In this document: positions 17,601 through 23,783 of the stretch, in pieces | How positions within the stretch are numbered: position 1 is the stretch's first letter | How the letters are laid out: every line of letters begins with the position of its first letter | From: Rhodothermus marinus | GTDB lineage: Bacteria > Bacteroidota > Rhodothermia > Rhodothermales > Rhodothermaceae | NCBI RefSeq assembly: GCF_009936275.1 | Contig: NZ_AP019797.1 | Span: 2,339,890 to 2,403,889, forward strand | Length of the DNA stretch: 64,000 bases | Direction: 5' to 3' | The notes under the pieces: model-generated | The model's input: the letters and a program-made list of their open reading frames with translations, nothing else | Databases searched by the model: none | What the model was told of the DNA's origin: nothing | Position numbers and translations under genes: made by a program

Positions 17601-17839
17601 TTCCCCACATAGATCACCCCGCGTCGGTCCTGCACGATGGCCCAGTTCTGCGGGAACTGCCCGTAGTCCTGGGGCGCGTAGTGCTGCAGGTGCAGCGGCG
17701 CGCCGGTCTCCAGCCGATAGGGGACCTCCTGGGCCTGGGCGGACGGCCGGAGGCCGAGCAGAAGCCCCGGAACCACCATCCGGAGCAGCAGATGCCGGAT
17801 CGTCCGAGGGATCGGTTGTGCTCGATGTGCGCGCGCCAT
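14606..17839 (-). CDS. Sensor histidine kinase with two-component-regulator propeller (hybrid-like, no receiver)
   Basis: A 1077-residue transmembrane sensor. After a signal sequence (about residues 1-36) comes a long periplasmic region with propeller repeats of the Reg_prop type (IYVGNVRGLLEFDG and LWMALNSRGLARAD are typical), then a Y_Y_Y domain around residues 690-765. A single membrane helix (WAYTLYLITLVTIVVL) follows near residue 775. The cytoplasmic part has HisKA with phospho-acceptor His848 in TTHELRTPLSAIL and HATPase_c with N (NLVGNAIKF), G1 (DTGVGI) and G2 (GSGLGLAIA) boxes. The protein ends after the kinase, with no receiver or AraC domain, unlike the classical Bacteroides hybrid systems. 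No response regulator lies next to it. In related systems the propeller binds glycans or other extracellular ligands. Confidence 0.93.
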   Translation of the reverse strand: MARAHRAQPIPRTIRHLLLRMVVPGLLLGLRPSAQAQEVPYRLETGAPLHLQHYAPQDYGQFPQNWAIVQDRRGVIYVGNVRGLLEFDGVHWRFHQVANKTVVRSLDVDSTGRLYVGAQGDFGYFWADSLGVLRYRSLVPEVANEADRNFWDVWATRVTPEGVYFQTHARLFRWDGDTIRVWRPRTYFHTAFAVRGRFYVRQDSVGLQTVVGDSLRLVPGGERFDHLRIYAMMPYDGDRILIATREAGLWLYDGRTFQHLDSEVEPLLRTYPLYHGTAMPGGFFALATLGGGVFIIDQEGRIVQVIDEAVGLPDSWVNYVYVDRQGSLWMALNSRGLARADAVPFLTVWDKRLGLDGFVNWVNRDHGQLYVATSTGLFHLLKPPHGRAVFVRDTQIVDPAFQLLQRKDGLWVATARGVFIKAGESKQKLLIQIPGRSVFSLAELSDELVAVGAKNGLYLLQKIDGRWETRAVSGLTGEILRVVRVNHTLWLSLRGGQVVRMQFPNGWLQDPEVTIYGTEDGLPGGVTQMVETDSTLFFYAREGIYRFVSEARPAFQRDTTLLAPGHEGHDELLALVVDRFGRVWTVFPTHIDIAHPLPNGGYRFETPLLFRYPNWGAPVQVYVDDAGIVWLGNRDRLIRYDPNLTFPEHLFSPEPPSVLIRQVASGDHILFGGAFIGPDGLLRALQPEDQVLELPYAFNDLQFEFALPSFIRAEDNRYQYRLVGKEEWSDWTTVTQRLYPNLWEGVYRFQVRARNAWGMTTPVTTLVVRILPPWYRTWWAYTLYLITLVTIVVLTWRHYVAQQRAVQMYIATMLGDRIEAMRSRINMLTRLLREANAAKETILSTTTHELRTPLSAILGFASVIKEETDNPLHKEFLEHIEESGHRLLATINDILDLARLRSGSMVVRRVPVEVTETVQNVYKLLEPLARKKGLDFRMELPPEPLRVFGDPSAVERVLTNLVGNAIKFTPEGEVVISVTADEKRVRIAVRDTGVGISEEFLPHIFDEFRQESSGEDREFEGSGLGLAIAARLVKLMEGEIEVVSEKGKGSTFTVVLPRAPERGTPSGMFPRREVSET

Positions 17840-18116
17840 GCCAGCGGTGCGTTGCCCCTGTTACAGTATCGGGAAATCCGGTCGTGAACTCAAGGGCCAG
17901 CCGGCCCTTTTACCCGACGCTGAACCTGAACGATTCGCTTTCAGCACGGGATTAATCCAGACCGCCTTTTTTAGTCTCGGTCTTTTTTTCATCAAAAACG
18001 TCACTTCTCAGCGAGAATGTCCCTCCCCGCTACGCCAGATCGCTCGCCTTGTTCATCGACGGATCGGGGTGTTTTGGGATGAGGCCTCATTCACTCACCC
18101 CAACCCATAAGGAACC

Positions 18117-18347
18117 ATGAAGAAGTTCATCAAACTGATGGCGATGCTGTCGGTGCCGGCGATGCTGGCGGGCGGTTCGCTGACGCTCACGGGCTGCAGC
18201 TCGGATGCCCTGACGGGACCGGTTGTGATGGAAAGCGGTGGTAACAATGGTGGTGGGTCAACTACCATCGGTGCTGATCATAATAACTATAGTGGAGGGA
18301 ATAACGGAGGTGGATCGACCACGATCGGAGCTGATCACAACAACTGA
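18117..18347 (+). CDS. Tiny secreted lipoprotein-like protein with a duplicated Asn/Gly-rich unit
   Basis: A 76-residue protein starting at an ATG preceded by AAGGA. The N-terminus is a signal peptide ending in SLTLTGCSSD, so Cys27 is a likely lipidation site although the lipobox (LTGC) is only a moderate match. The mature part is barely 50 residues and consists of two nearly identical 17-residue units (GGNNGGGSTTIGADHNN) separated by Tyr-Ser. The two copies differ at several third codon positions, so the repeated protein sequence seems to be maintained. A strong terminator follows directly. I recognise no family. The 277 bases upstream, back to the sensor kinase, are gene-free and presumably hold its promoter. 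Confidence 0.7.
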   Translation: MKKFIKLMAMLSVPAMLAGGSLTLTGCSSDALTGPVVMESGGNNGGGSTTIGADHNNYSGGNNGGGSTTIGADHNN

Positions 18348-18368
18348 AAGCCAGCTTTTGTAACTCAA

Positions 18369-18398
18369 ACCCCGCCTCTGCGGAGGCCGGGGTTTTTT
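18369..18398 (+). terminator. Intrinsic terminator after the tiny lipoprotein
   Basis: The stem ACCCCG-CCTC / GAGG-CCGGGGT, with a short loop, is followed by TTTTTTATT. It lies about 20 bases after the stop codon, as expected for a highly expressed monocistronic gene. Confidence 0.85.
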
Positions 18399-18430
18399 AT
18401 TGCGCGGGGGTGGCGGGGCGGGGTATCTTG
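18397..18430 (+). promoter_or_regulatory. Candidate Bacteroidota-type promoter of the GT4 gene
   Basis: TTATTG (18397-18402) and TATCTTG (18424-18430) are separated by 21 bases and lie 27 bases before the chosen start of the glycosyltransferase. The spacing and the TAnnTTTG-like downstream box fit the -33/-7 promoter of this phylum. The upstream box is embedded in the T tract of the preceding terminator. Confidence 0.45.
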
Positions 18431-18457
18431 CGGGGAAAGAAGTGGTGCCCTGTCGGC

Positions 18458-19591
18458 ATGGTGGACGTCTGTTTTGCGCTGGTCGGATCGGTCCCCCACA
18501 ACAGCCGGGCGCTCAGGCAGCTCCGGGCGCTGGTCCGGCTCGGGTTGTGCATCGAAGCGTTCGGCTTCGGTCCTCCGGCTGCCCTGCCCACCAATCTGCA
18601 GGACGCCGTACGCTACCATGCCCTGCCGCTCCCTGAACGTCAGGGACCGCGCTTCTTCTGGCAGGTGCATCGGCGCCTCAACGCTGCTGCACGTACCTGC
18701 CGAGCGCGCGTCTATCACGCGAGCGACCTGTACGTACTCCCGGCGCTGGCGGCAGCCGCCCGTCGCCATGGTGGGCGGCTGGTCTTCGACGCCCGGGAGC
18801 GCTATCCCTACGTGGCCGGAACGGCCGGCCGGCCGCTCCGGCAGCATTTCTGGAAGCTGGTGGAGCGTCGCTACATCCGCCGGGCCGATCTGGTGCTGAC
18901 CGTCAGCGACGGCATTGCCGAGCATCTGGTGCGCGACTACGGGATCGCGCCGCCGCTCGTGCTCTACAACGCGCCCGAGGCGCCGGCCGCGGCCGACCCG
19001 TCCGTTTCGCTGCGGCGACGGCTGGCGCTCCCCGACCACGTTGTCGTTTTTCTCTACCAGGGGCATCTGCGGCCCGGCCGGGGTTGCCTGCTGCTGCTCG
19101 AAGCATTGCCCGACGTGCCCGACGCCGTGCTGGTCTACCTGGGCGAGGGGCCGCTGGCACCGATCCTCCGGGAGCGCTCGGCCGCGCTGGGCGTGGCCGA
19201 GCGCGTGCACCTGCTACCGCCCGTGTTGCCCGACGAACTGCTGGCCGTGACGACCTCGGCCGACGTCGGACTTGTGCTGCTCGAAGACACCTGTCTGAAT
19301 CACCGGCTGGCGCTACCCAACAAGCTTTTCGAATACCTGGCGGCCGGTGTGCCCGTGCTGGCCAGCGATCTGCCCGAACTCCGCCGGGTGGTGGAAACCT
19401 ACGGGGTGGGCTGCGTCGTTGACCCTGCCAACCCGGGAGCGCTTGCGGCCGCCATGCGTCGCCTCGTCGAGGATGCCGCCCTGCGACGCCACCTGGCGGC
19501 CAACACCGACGCGGCTTTTGTGGCCCATAGCTGGGCGCACCGGGCGCCTCTTTTTCAGGAAGCCTACCGAAACCTGCTATGCGACGCCTGA
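18458..19591 (+). CDS. Glycosyltransferase family 4 (group 1)
   Basis: A cytoplasmic or membrane-peripheral sugar transferase of 377 residues with the two-Rossmann GT-B layout. The N-terminal half contains RVYHASDLYVLPALAAAA and LVFDARERYPY. The C-terminal half carries VVFLYQGHLRPGRG, LGEGPLAPIL and the nucleotide-sugar-binding region with LALPNKLFEYLAAGVPVLAS near residues 285-305, where the acidic residue of the usual E-x7-E motif is Glu in LFEYL. The ATG at 18458 is chosen; a longer frame upstream starts inside the terminator. The acceptor and donor are unknown. It overlaps the following thioredoxin gene by 13 bases, suggesting coupled translation, though the two functions have no obvious link. 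Confidence 0.85.
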   Translation: MVDVCFALVGSVPHNSRALRQLRALVRLGLCIEAFGFGPPAALPTNLQDAVRYHALPLPERQGPRFFWQVHRRLNAAARTCRARVYHASDLYVLPALAAAARRHGGRLVFDARERYPYVAGTAGRPLRQHFWKLVERRYIRRADLVLTVSDGIAEHLVRDYGIAPPLVLYNAPEAPAAADPSVSLRRRLALPDHVVVFLYQGHLRPGRGCLLLLEALPDVPDAVLVYLGEGPLAPILRERSAALGVAERVHLLPPVLPDELLAVTTSADVGLVLLEDTCLNHRLALPNKLFEYLAAGVPVLASDLPELRRVVETYGVGCVVDPANPGALAAAMRRLVEDAALRRHLAANTDAAFVAHSWAHRAPLFQEAYRNLLCDA

Positions 19592-20097
19592 TCGTCTGCT
19601 GCGGGCTGATGCTGGCCGCCCTGCTTCCGCTCGGCGTGCAGGCTCAGTCTTCGCTCTTCGACCCCGCCATCATGGCCCCCATCGGCTGGAAGCGCGTCGA
19701 GGAGGCCATGGCCGCCGCCGAAAAAAGCGGCAAGAAGGTGCTCATCGACATCTCGGCACCCTGGTGCCCCTGGTGCCGCCGTATGCAGAAGGAAGTCTAT
19801 TCCGACTCGGCCGTGGTGGCCTACCTGAAGGCGCACTTCGAGTATGCCCGGCTCAACGGAGAAGACACCGCCCGGAAGCTCACGTTCCGCGGCTACGACC
19901 TGAGCGAGGCCGAGCTGGCCCAGGCGCTGGGCCTCACGGGCTATCCGACCACCGTCTTTCTCGAACCCGACGGCACCTACATCACGCGCGTGCCCGGCTT
20001 CGTGCCCACCGAGACGTTCCTGCAGATCCTGCGCTTCATCGGCTCCGAAGCCTACCGCACCCAGAGCTTCGAGGAGTTCGCCGGAAAGCAGCGTTAA
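19579..20097 (+). CDS. Secreted thioredoxin-fold protein with CPWC active site
   Basis: A 172-residue periplasmic protein. The signal peptide ends at about residue 22 (GVQAQ). The thioredoxin fold has the redox motif Cys63-Pro-Trp-Cys66 in SAPWCPWCRRM and a cis-proline in TGYPTTVFLEPDG near residue 135. The arrangement resembles the DsbD C-terminal domain / SoxW-like branch, which reduces periplasmic disulfides, rather than cytoplasmic thioredoxin. It overlaps the upstream glycosyltransferase gene by 13 bases and is followed by a bidirectional hairpin facing the sulfate-activation gene. Its electron donor and substrate are not evident from the neighbours. Confidence 0.85.
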   Translation: MRRLIVCCGLMLAALLPLGVQAQSSLFDPAIMAPIGWKRVEEAMAAAEKSGKKVLIDISAPWCPWCRRMQKEVYSDSAVVAYLKAHFEYARLNGEDTARKLTFRGYDLSEAELAQALGLTGYPTTVFLEPDGTYITRVPGFVPTETFLQILRFIGSEAYRTQSFEEFAGKQR

Positions 20098-20144
20098 GCG
20101 AAGCGGTCTCGGTCCGCTTCCGGCGATACGGTTCGCGAAAAACG

Positions 20145-20180
20145 CCGAGGCCCCGGCCTTCGAAAGACCGGGGGCCTCGG
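20145..20180 (-). terminator. Terminator between converging genes
   Basis: A long stem of CCGAGGCCCCGG-type sequence pairs with its complement, CCGGGGGCCTCGG, around the loop TTTCGAA. On the minus strand it is followed by CGTTTTTCG, so it mainly ends the sulfate-activation transcript. On the plus strand the T tract is missing, but the hairpin may still act. Confidence 0.75.
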
Positions 20181-20198
20181 AATACAGTCATGACGCCT

Positions 20199-21935
20199 TC
20201 AGGCGTCGTTTTCTTCTTTTCTCAGATAGCCTTCCTGGTAGAGATAGTCGAGGATTTTCTCGACGCACTGCTCGACCGTCTCCTCGGTGGTGCGGCAGAC
20301 GATCTCCGGATTCGACGGGGGCTCGTAGGGATCGTCGATGCCCGTAAAGCCCTTGATGAGGCCGGCGCGCGCCTTCGCGTAGAGTCCCTTCACATCGCGC
20401 TGCTCGCACACCTCCAGCGGCGTATCGACGAAGACCTCGATGTAGCCGCCGAAGCTGCTGATGAGCTGGCGGTTGTACTGGCGGTCGGCTTCGTAGGGCG
20501 CGATCGGCGCACAGATCGCAATGCCGCGGTGTTTGGTGATCTCGCTGGCCACGTAGCCGATGCGGCGCACGTTGATCGAGCGGTCTTCTTTCGAGAAGCC
20601 CAGGCCTTTGCTCAGGTGCGTGCGCACCACGTCGCCGTCGAGCAGCGTCACGGGCCGCCCGGTCAGCTCCAGCAGGCGCGTCATGAGCGCGTTGGCGATC
20701 GTCGACTTGCCCGAGCCCGAAAGCCCCGTGAAGAAGACCGTGAAGCCCTGCTGGTGACGGGGCGGATGCGTGCGGCGCAGTTCGGCCACGACCTCGGGGT
20801 AAGAGAACCATTCGGGGATCTCCTCGCCCTCGGCCAGCCGCCGCCGCAGTTCGGTGCCCGAGATGCTCAGCGTCCGCTCCCCTTCCTTGACTTCGTCGAT
20901 CGGCTTGTAGGTGTCCTGATCCGGCACGTACACCATCAGCTTGAAGGGCACCACCCCGATGCCCAGCTCGTCCTGGTATTTCTGCACCAGTTCCTGAGCG
21001 TCGTAGGGGCCATAGAACGGCTTGCCGCTGGAATCCTTGCCCGGACCGGCGTGGTCGCGTCCGATGATCAGGTGCGTGCAGCCGTAGTTCTTGCGGATGA
21101 TCACGTGCCAGACGGCCTCGCGGGGCCCGCCCATGCGCATGGCCAGCGGCAGCAGGCTCAGCATGGCCCGCCCATCAGGGTAGTACTTGAGCAGCTTGCG
21201 GTAGCAGCGCACGCGCGTGTAATAGTCGATGTCACCGGGCTTCGTCATGCCCACCACCGGATGGATGAGCAGGTGGCCGCCCACCTCTTCGGCGGCGCGG
21301 TCGGTCAGTTCCTTGTGGGCCCGGTGCATGGGATTCCGTGTCTGGAAGGCCACAATGCGCTCCCATCCCCGCCGCTCGAACTCGGCCCGGAGCTGTGCCG
21401 GCGTGTGGCGCAGCTCCTTGAAGTCGTAGTGCACCGGAAGCTGCACGCCCTTGAGCGTGCCGCCCACGTAGTAGTCGCCGGCTTCGTGCATCAGGTAGGC
21501 TACGGCCGGATGCTCGGTGCTCGTCGTGCCGAAGACCAGTCGGGCTTCCCGCTCCTTGTCGGGCTTCCACACATCCTCGACGTGCATGACGGCCAGCAGC
21601 AGCCCGGTCGGGTCGCGCAGCGCCACCTCGTCGCCGGGGTTCAGCGTACGGGCCACTTCTTCCGAGACGTCCAGCGTGATCGGCATGGGCCAGAGGATGC
21701 CGTTCTGCAGGCGCATCTCCTCGACGACCCGATCGTAGTCGGCCCGGTTCAGGAAGCCCCGCAGCGGGGAGAAGCCTCCGTTAAGCAGCAGTTCGATGTC
21801 GCAGAGCTGCCGGGGCGTGAGCGTAATGGAAGGCAGCGTCAGCGCCTTTTCTTTGAGTGCTTCCCGTTCGGCTTCCGAGACGATCAGTTCGCAGAGTGTT
21901 CCTCCATGTGGTTCGATGAGCGTGGTGGTAGGCAT
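20199..21935 (-). CDS. Bifunctional sulfate adenylyltransferase / adenylylsulfate kinase (PAPS synthase)
   Basis: Makes adenylylsulfate from sulfate and ATP, then phosphorylates it to PAPS. The start at ATG 21935 gives 578 residues; a longer frame upstream reads into the permease gene in another frame. The N-terminal ATP sulfurylase domain carries QTRNPMHRAHKELT near residue 195 and GRDHAGPG near residue 290. The C-terminal APS kinase has a P-loop, GLSGSGKST, near residue 404, followed by LLDGDVVR and the FSKEDRSINVRRIGY lid region. Having the sulfurylase first and the kinase second, both apparently intact, matches fused enzymes of several thermophiles and fungi. It lies 44 bases after the SLC13 permease gene, which suggests a sulfate uptake and activation unit. 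Confidence 0.95.
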   Translation of the reverse strand: MPTTTLIEPHGGTLCELIVSEAEREALKEKALTLPSITLTPRQLCDIELLLNGGFSPLRGFLNRADYDRVVEEMRLQNGILWPMPITLDVSEEVARTLNPGDEVALRDPTGLLLAVMHVEDVWKPDKEREARLVFGTTSTEHPAVAYLMHEAGDYYVGGTLKGVQLPVHYDFKELRHTPAQLRAEFERRGWERIVAFQTRNPMHRAHKELTDRAAEEVGGHLLIHPVVGMTKPGDIDYYTRVRCYRKLLKYYPDGRAMLSLLPLAMRMGGPREAVWHVIIRKNYGCTHLIIGRDHAGPGKDSSGKPFYGPYDAQELVQKYQDELGIGVVPFKLMVYVPDQDTYKPIDEVKEGERTLSISGTELRRRLAEGEEIPEWFSYPEVVAELRRTHPPRHQQGFTVFFTGLSGSGKSTIANALMTRLLELTGRPVTLLDGDVVRTHLSKGLGFSKEDRSINVRRIGYVASEITKHRGIAICAPIAPYEADRQYNRQLISSFGGYIEVFVDTPLEVCEQRDVKGLYAKARAGLIKGFTGIDDPYEPPSNPEIVCRTTEETVEQCVEKILDYLYQEGYLRKEENDA

Positions 21936-21979
21936 CGGTACGTCTACCTCGGGTTTGGTTAAACAATACGGCGAACGAT

Positions 21980-23755
21980 TTACAGCCAGATCAACGAAAT
22001 CATGGTCAGCCCAACGACGAAAACCAGCGCGGCCACCGGAGCCCCGGCCTTCAGGTAATCGCTGAAGCGGTAGCCGCCGGCCGACATGACCATCAGGTTG
22101 GTCTGATAGCCGATGGGCGTCAGGAAGCTGGCCGAGGCGGCCACGGCGATCGTGATGGCAAAAGCCCGGGGTTCCAGGCCGAGTTCGCCGGCCACGGCCA
22201 GCGCCACGGGCAGCATGAGCGCGGCGGCCGCGTTGTTCGTGAACAGTTCGGTCAGCACCATGGTGACCAGGTACAGCACGGCCAGCGCGGCCACAGGGCC
22301 CAGGTCGCCCGTCAGCGTCACCAGAGCGTGGCCGAGCGCGGCGGCCAGTCCGGAGCGGTCGACGGCCTGACCGATACCCAGTGCCGCCGCGATCACCACG
22401 AGCACCTGCAGATCGAGCGCCTGCCGGGCTTCGTTGCCCGAAAGGCAACGCGTTACCACCATGCCGAGCGCCGCGGCAAAGGCTGCCGTCACCAGCGGGA
22501 CCCAGCCCAGACCGGCCAGCAGCACCATGCCGGCAAAGATGGCCAGCGCGATGGGCGCGTGGCGCGGACGCGGCCGGGGACGCTCGGGGCTCCGGGGCGC
22601 CACCAGATAGAACTCGTCGCGCCGGGCGTTCCAGCGCCGGTCGAATCCGTTGCGGGCTTCGATCAGCAGCAGGTCGCCCGCCTCGATCGGGATGCGTCCC
22701 AGCGATCCTACGATGCGCTGACCCTGCCGCTGGATGCCCAGCACGACGCCTCCGTATTGCTCCCGGAACTGCACCTCGCGAAGCGTTTTGCCCACCAGGT
22801 TCGACGTAGGCGCCACGACGGCCTCGAAAAGCGGGAGCGTCTGCGTGGCGTTTTCCTCCACCGACGGCAGCGCCCGCTCCAGCCCGTCGCGTTCCAGCAG
22901 CCGCTCGATCATCCGGGCCGAGCCCACGAACGTCAGGATGTCGCCACCCTGCAGCACCTGTTCCGGCGCGGCCGGGATCACACGCCCGCTACGCCGGATG
23001 TGCACCAGGTAGGCCTCGCCCAGCGCACGCAGACCGGCTTCCTCCACCGTCTTGCCCTCCAGGTGGCCGCCCGGCGTGACCCGCAGTTCGAACAGGCATT
23101 CCTTCAGCCCTTCCTCGAAGCCACCCCGATCGCGCCGTCGGTCCGGAAGCAGCCGGTGTCCGATCAGCGCAAAGAACAGGATCACGGCTACGGCCACGGG
23201 CAACCCCACCCAGGTCAGGTCGAACATGCGCAGGCCCGGCAGCCCGGCCTGGATCATCAGCCCGGAGATGACCAGGTTCGTAGAGGTCCCGATCAGCGTG
23301 ATCATGCCGCCCACAATGGCCGCATACGAAAGTGGAATGAGCAGTTTAGACGGCGCCATATCGTGCCGCTCGGCCCACTGCTGCACGCGCGGCATGAGCA
23401 TCGCCACGATGGGCGTGTTGTTCAGAAAGGCCGAAAGGGCCGAAACGGGCGCCATCAGGCGTAGAACGGCACGACCCGTGGACGGCCTGCGGGGAAACAG
23501 GATGCGATCCACGAAAGCCAGCGCTTCGGTGCGCTGCAGACCGGCCGCCACCACAAACAGCGCCGCAATGGTCAGTACGGCCGGGTTCGAAAAGCCCGCG
23601 AACGCTTCCTGCGGCGTGAGCACCCCGGTGAGCAGCAGCAGCCCCAGCGTCCCCAGAAAGATCAGGTCCGGGCGCGCCACTTCCCGCACCAGCGCCACGA
23701 CCATCGCGGCGATGGCTGCCAGCGTGATCCAGGCCTGCCATCCCAGCGCCTCCAT
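21980..23755 (-). CDS. SLC13/DASS-family permease with TrkA-C domains, probable sulfate transporter
   Basis: A 591-residue inner-membrane protein. Transmembrane helices fill residues 1-200 and 385-591. Between them lie two cytoplasmic RCK_C/TrkA-C domains (about 215-295 and 305-385), a layout typical of SLC13-like anion permeases in bacteria and algae. The two SNT-type motifs appear as SAFLNNTPIVAML near residue 115 with IGTSTNLV near residue 160, and LFTNNAAAALMLP near residue 515 with the late segment SFLTPIGYQTNLMV. The substrate is inferred as sulfate because the PAPS synthase gene follows 44 bases downstream; the sequence alone would not separate sulfate from dicarboxylates. It starts 28 bases after the nucleotide-sugar decarboxylase gene. 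Confidence 0.88.
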   Translation of the reverse strand: MEALGWQAWITLAAIAAMVVALVREVARPDLIFLGTLGLLLLTGVLTPQEAFAGFSNPAVLTIAALFVVAAGLQRTEALAFVDRILFPRRPSTGRAVLRLMAPVSALSAFLNNTPIVAMLMPRVQQWAERHDMAPSKLLIPLSYAAIVGGMITLIGTSTNLVISGLMIQAGLPGLRMFDLTWVGLPVAVAVILFFALIGHRLLPDRRRDRGGFEEGLKECLFELRVTPGGHLEGKTVEEAGLRALGEAYLVHIRRSGRVIPAAPEQVLQGGDILTFVGSARMIERLLERDGLERALPSVEENATQTLPLFEAVVAPTSNLVGKTLREVQFREQYGGVVLGIQRQGQRIVGSLGRIPIEAGDLLLIEARNGFDRRWNARRDEFYLVAPRSPERPRPRPRHAPIALAIFAGMVLLAGLGWVPLVTAAFAAALGMVVTRCLSGNEARQALDLQVLVVIAAALGIGQAVDRSGLAAALGHALVTLTGDLGPVAALAVLYLVTMVLTELFTNNAAAALMLPVALAVAGELGLEPRAFAITIAVAASASFLTPIGYQTNLMVMSAGGYRFSDYLKAGAPVAALVFVVGLTMISLIWL

Positions 23756-23783
23756 GACCCGATCCTTTTACAACATCCCATGG

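Noticed and set aside
19347..21962. 871-residue plus-strand frame spanning the thioredoxin and PAPS-synthase genes
   Set aside because: Antisense to well-conserved catalytic motifs of the sulfurylase and kinase; composition is typical of a GC-rich shadow frame.
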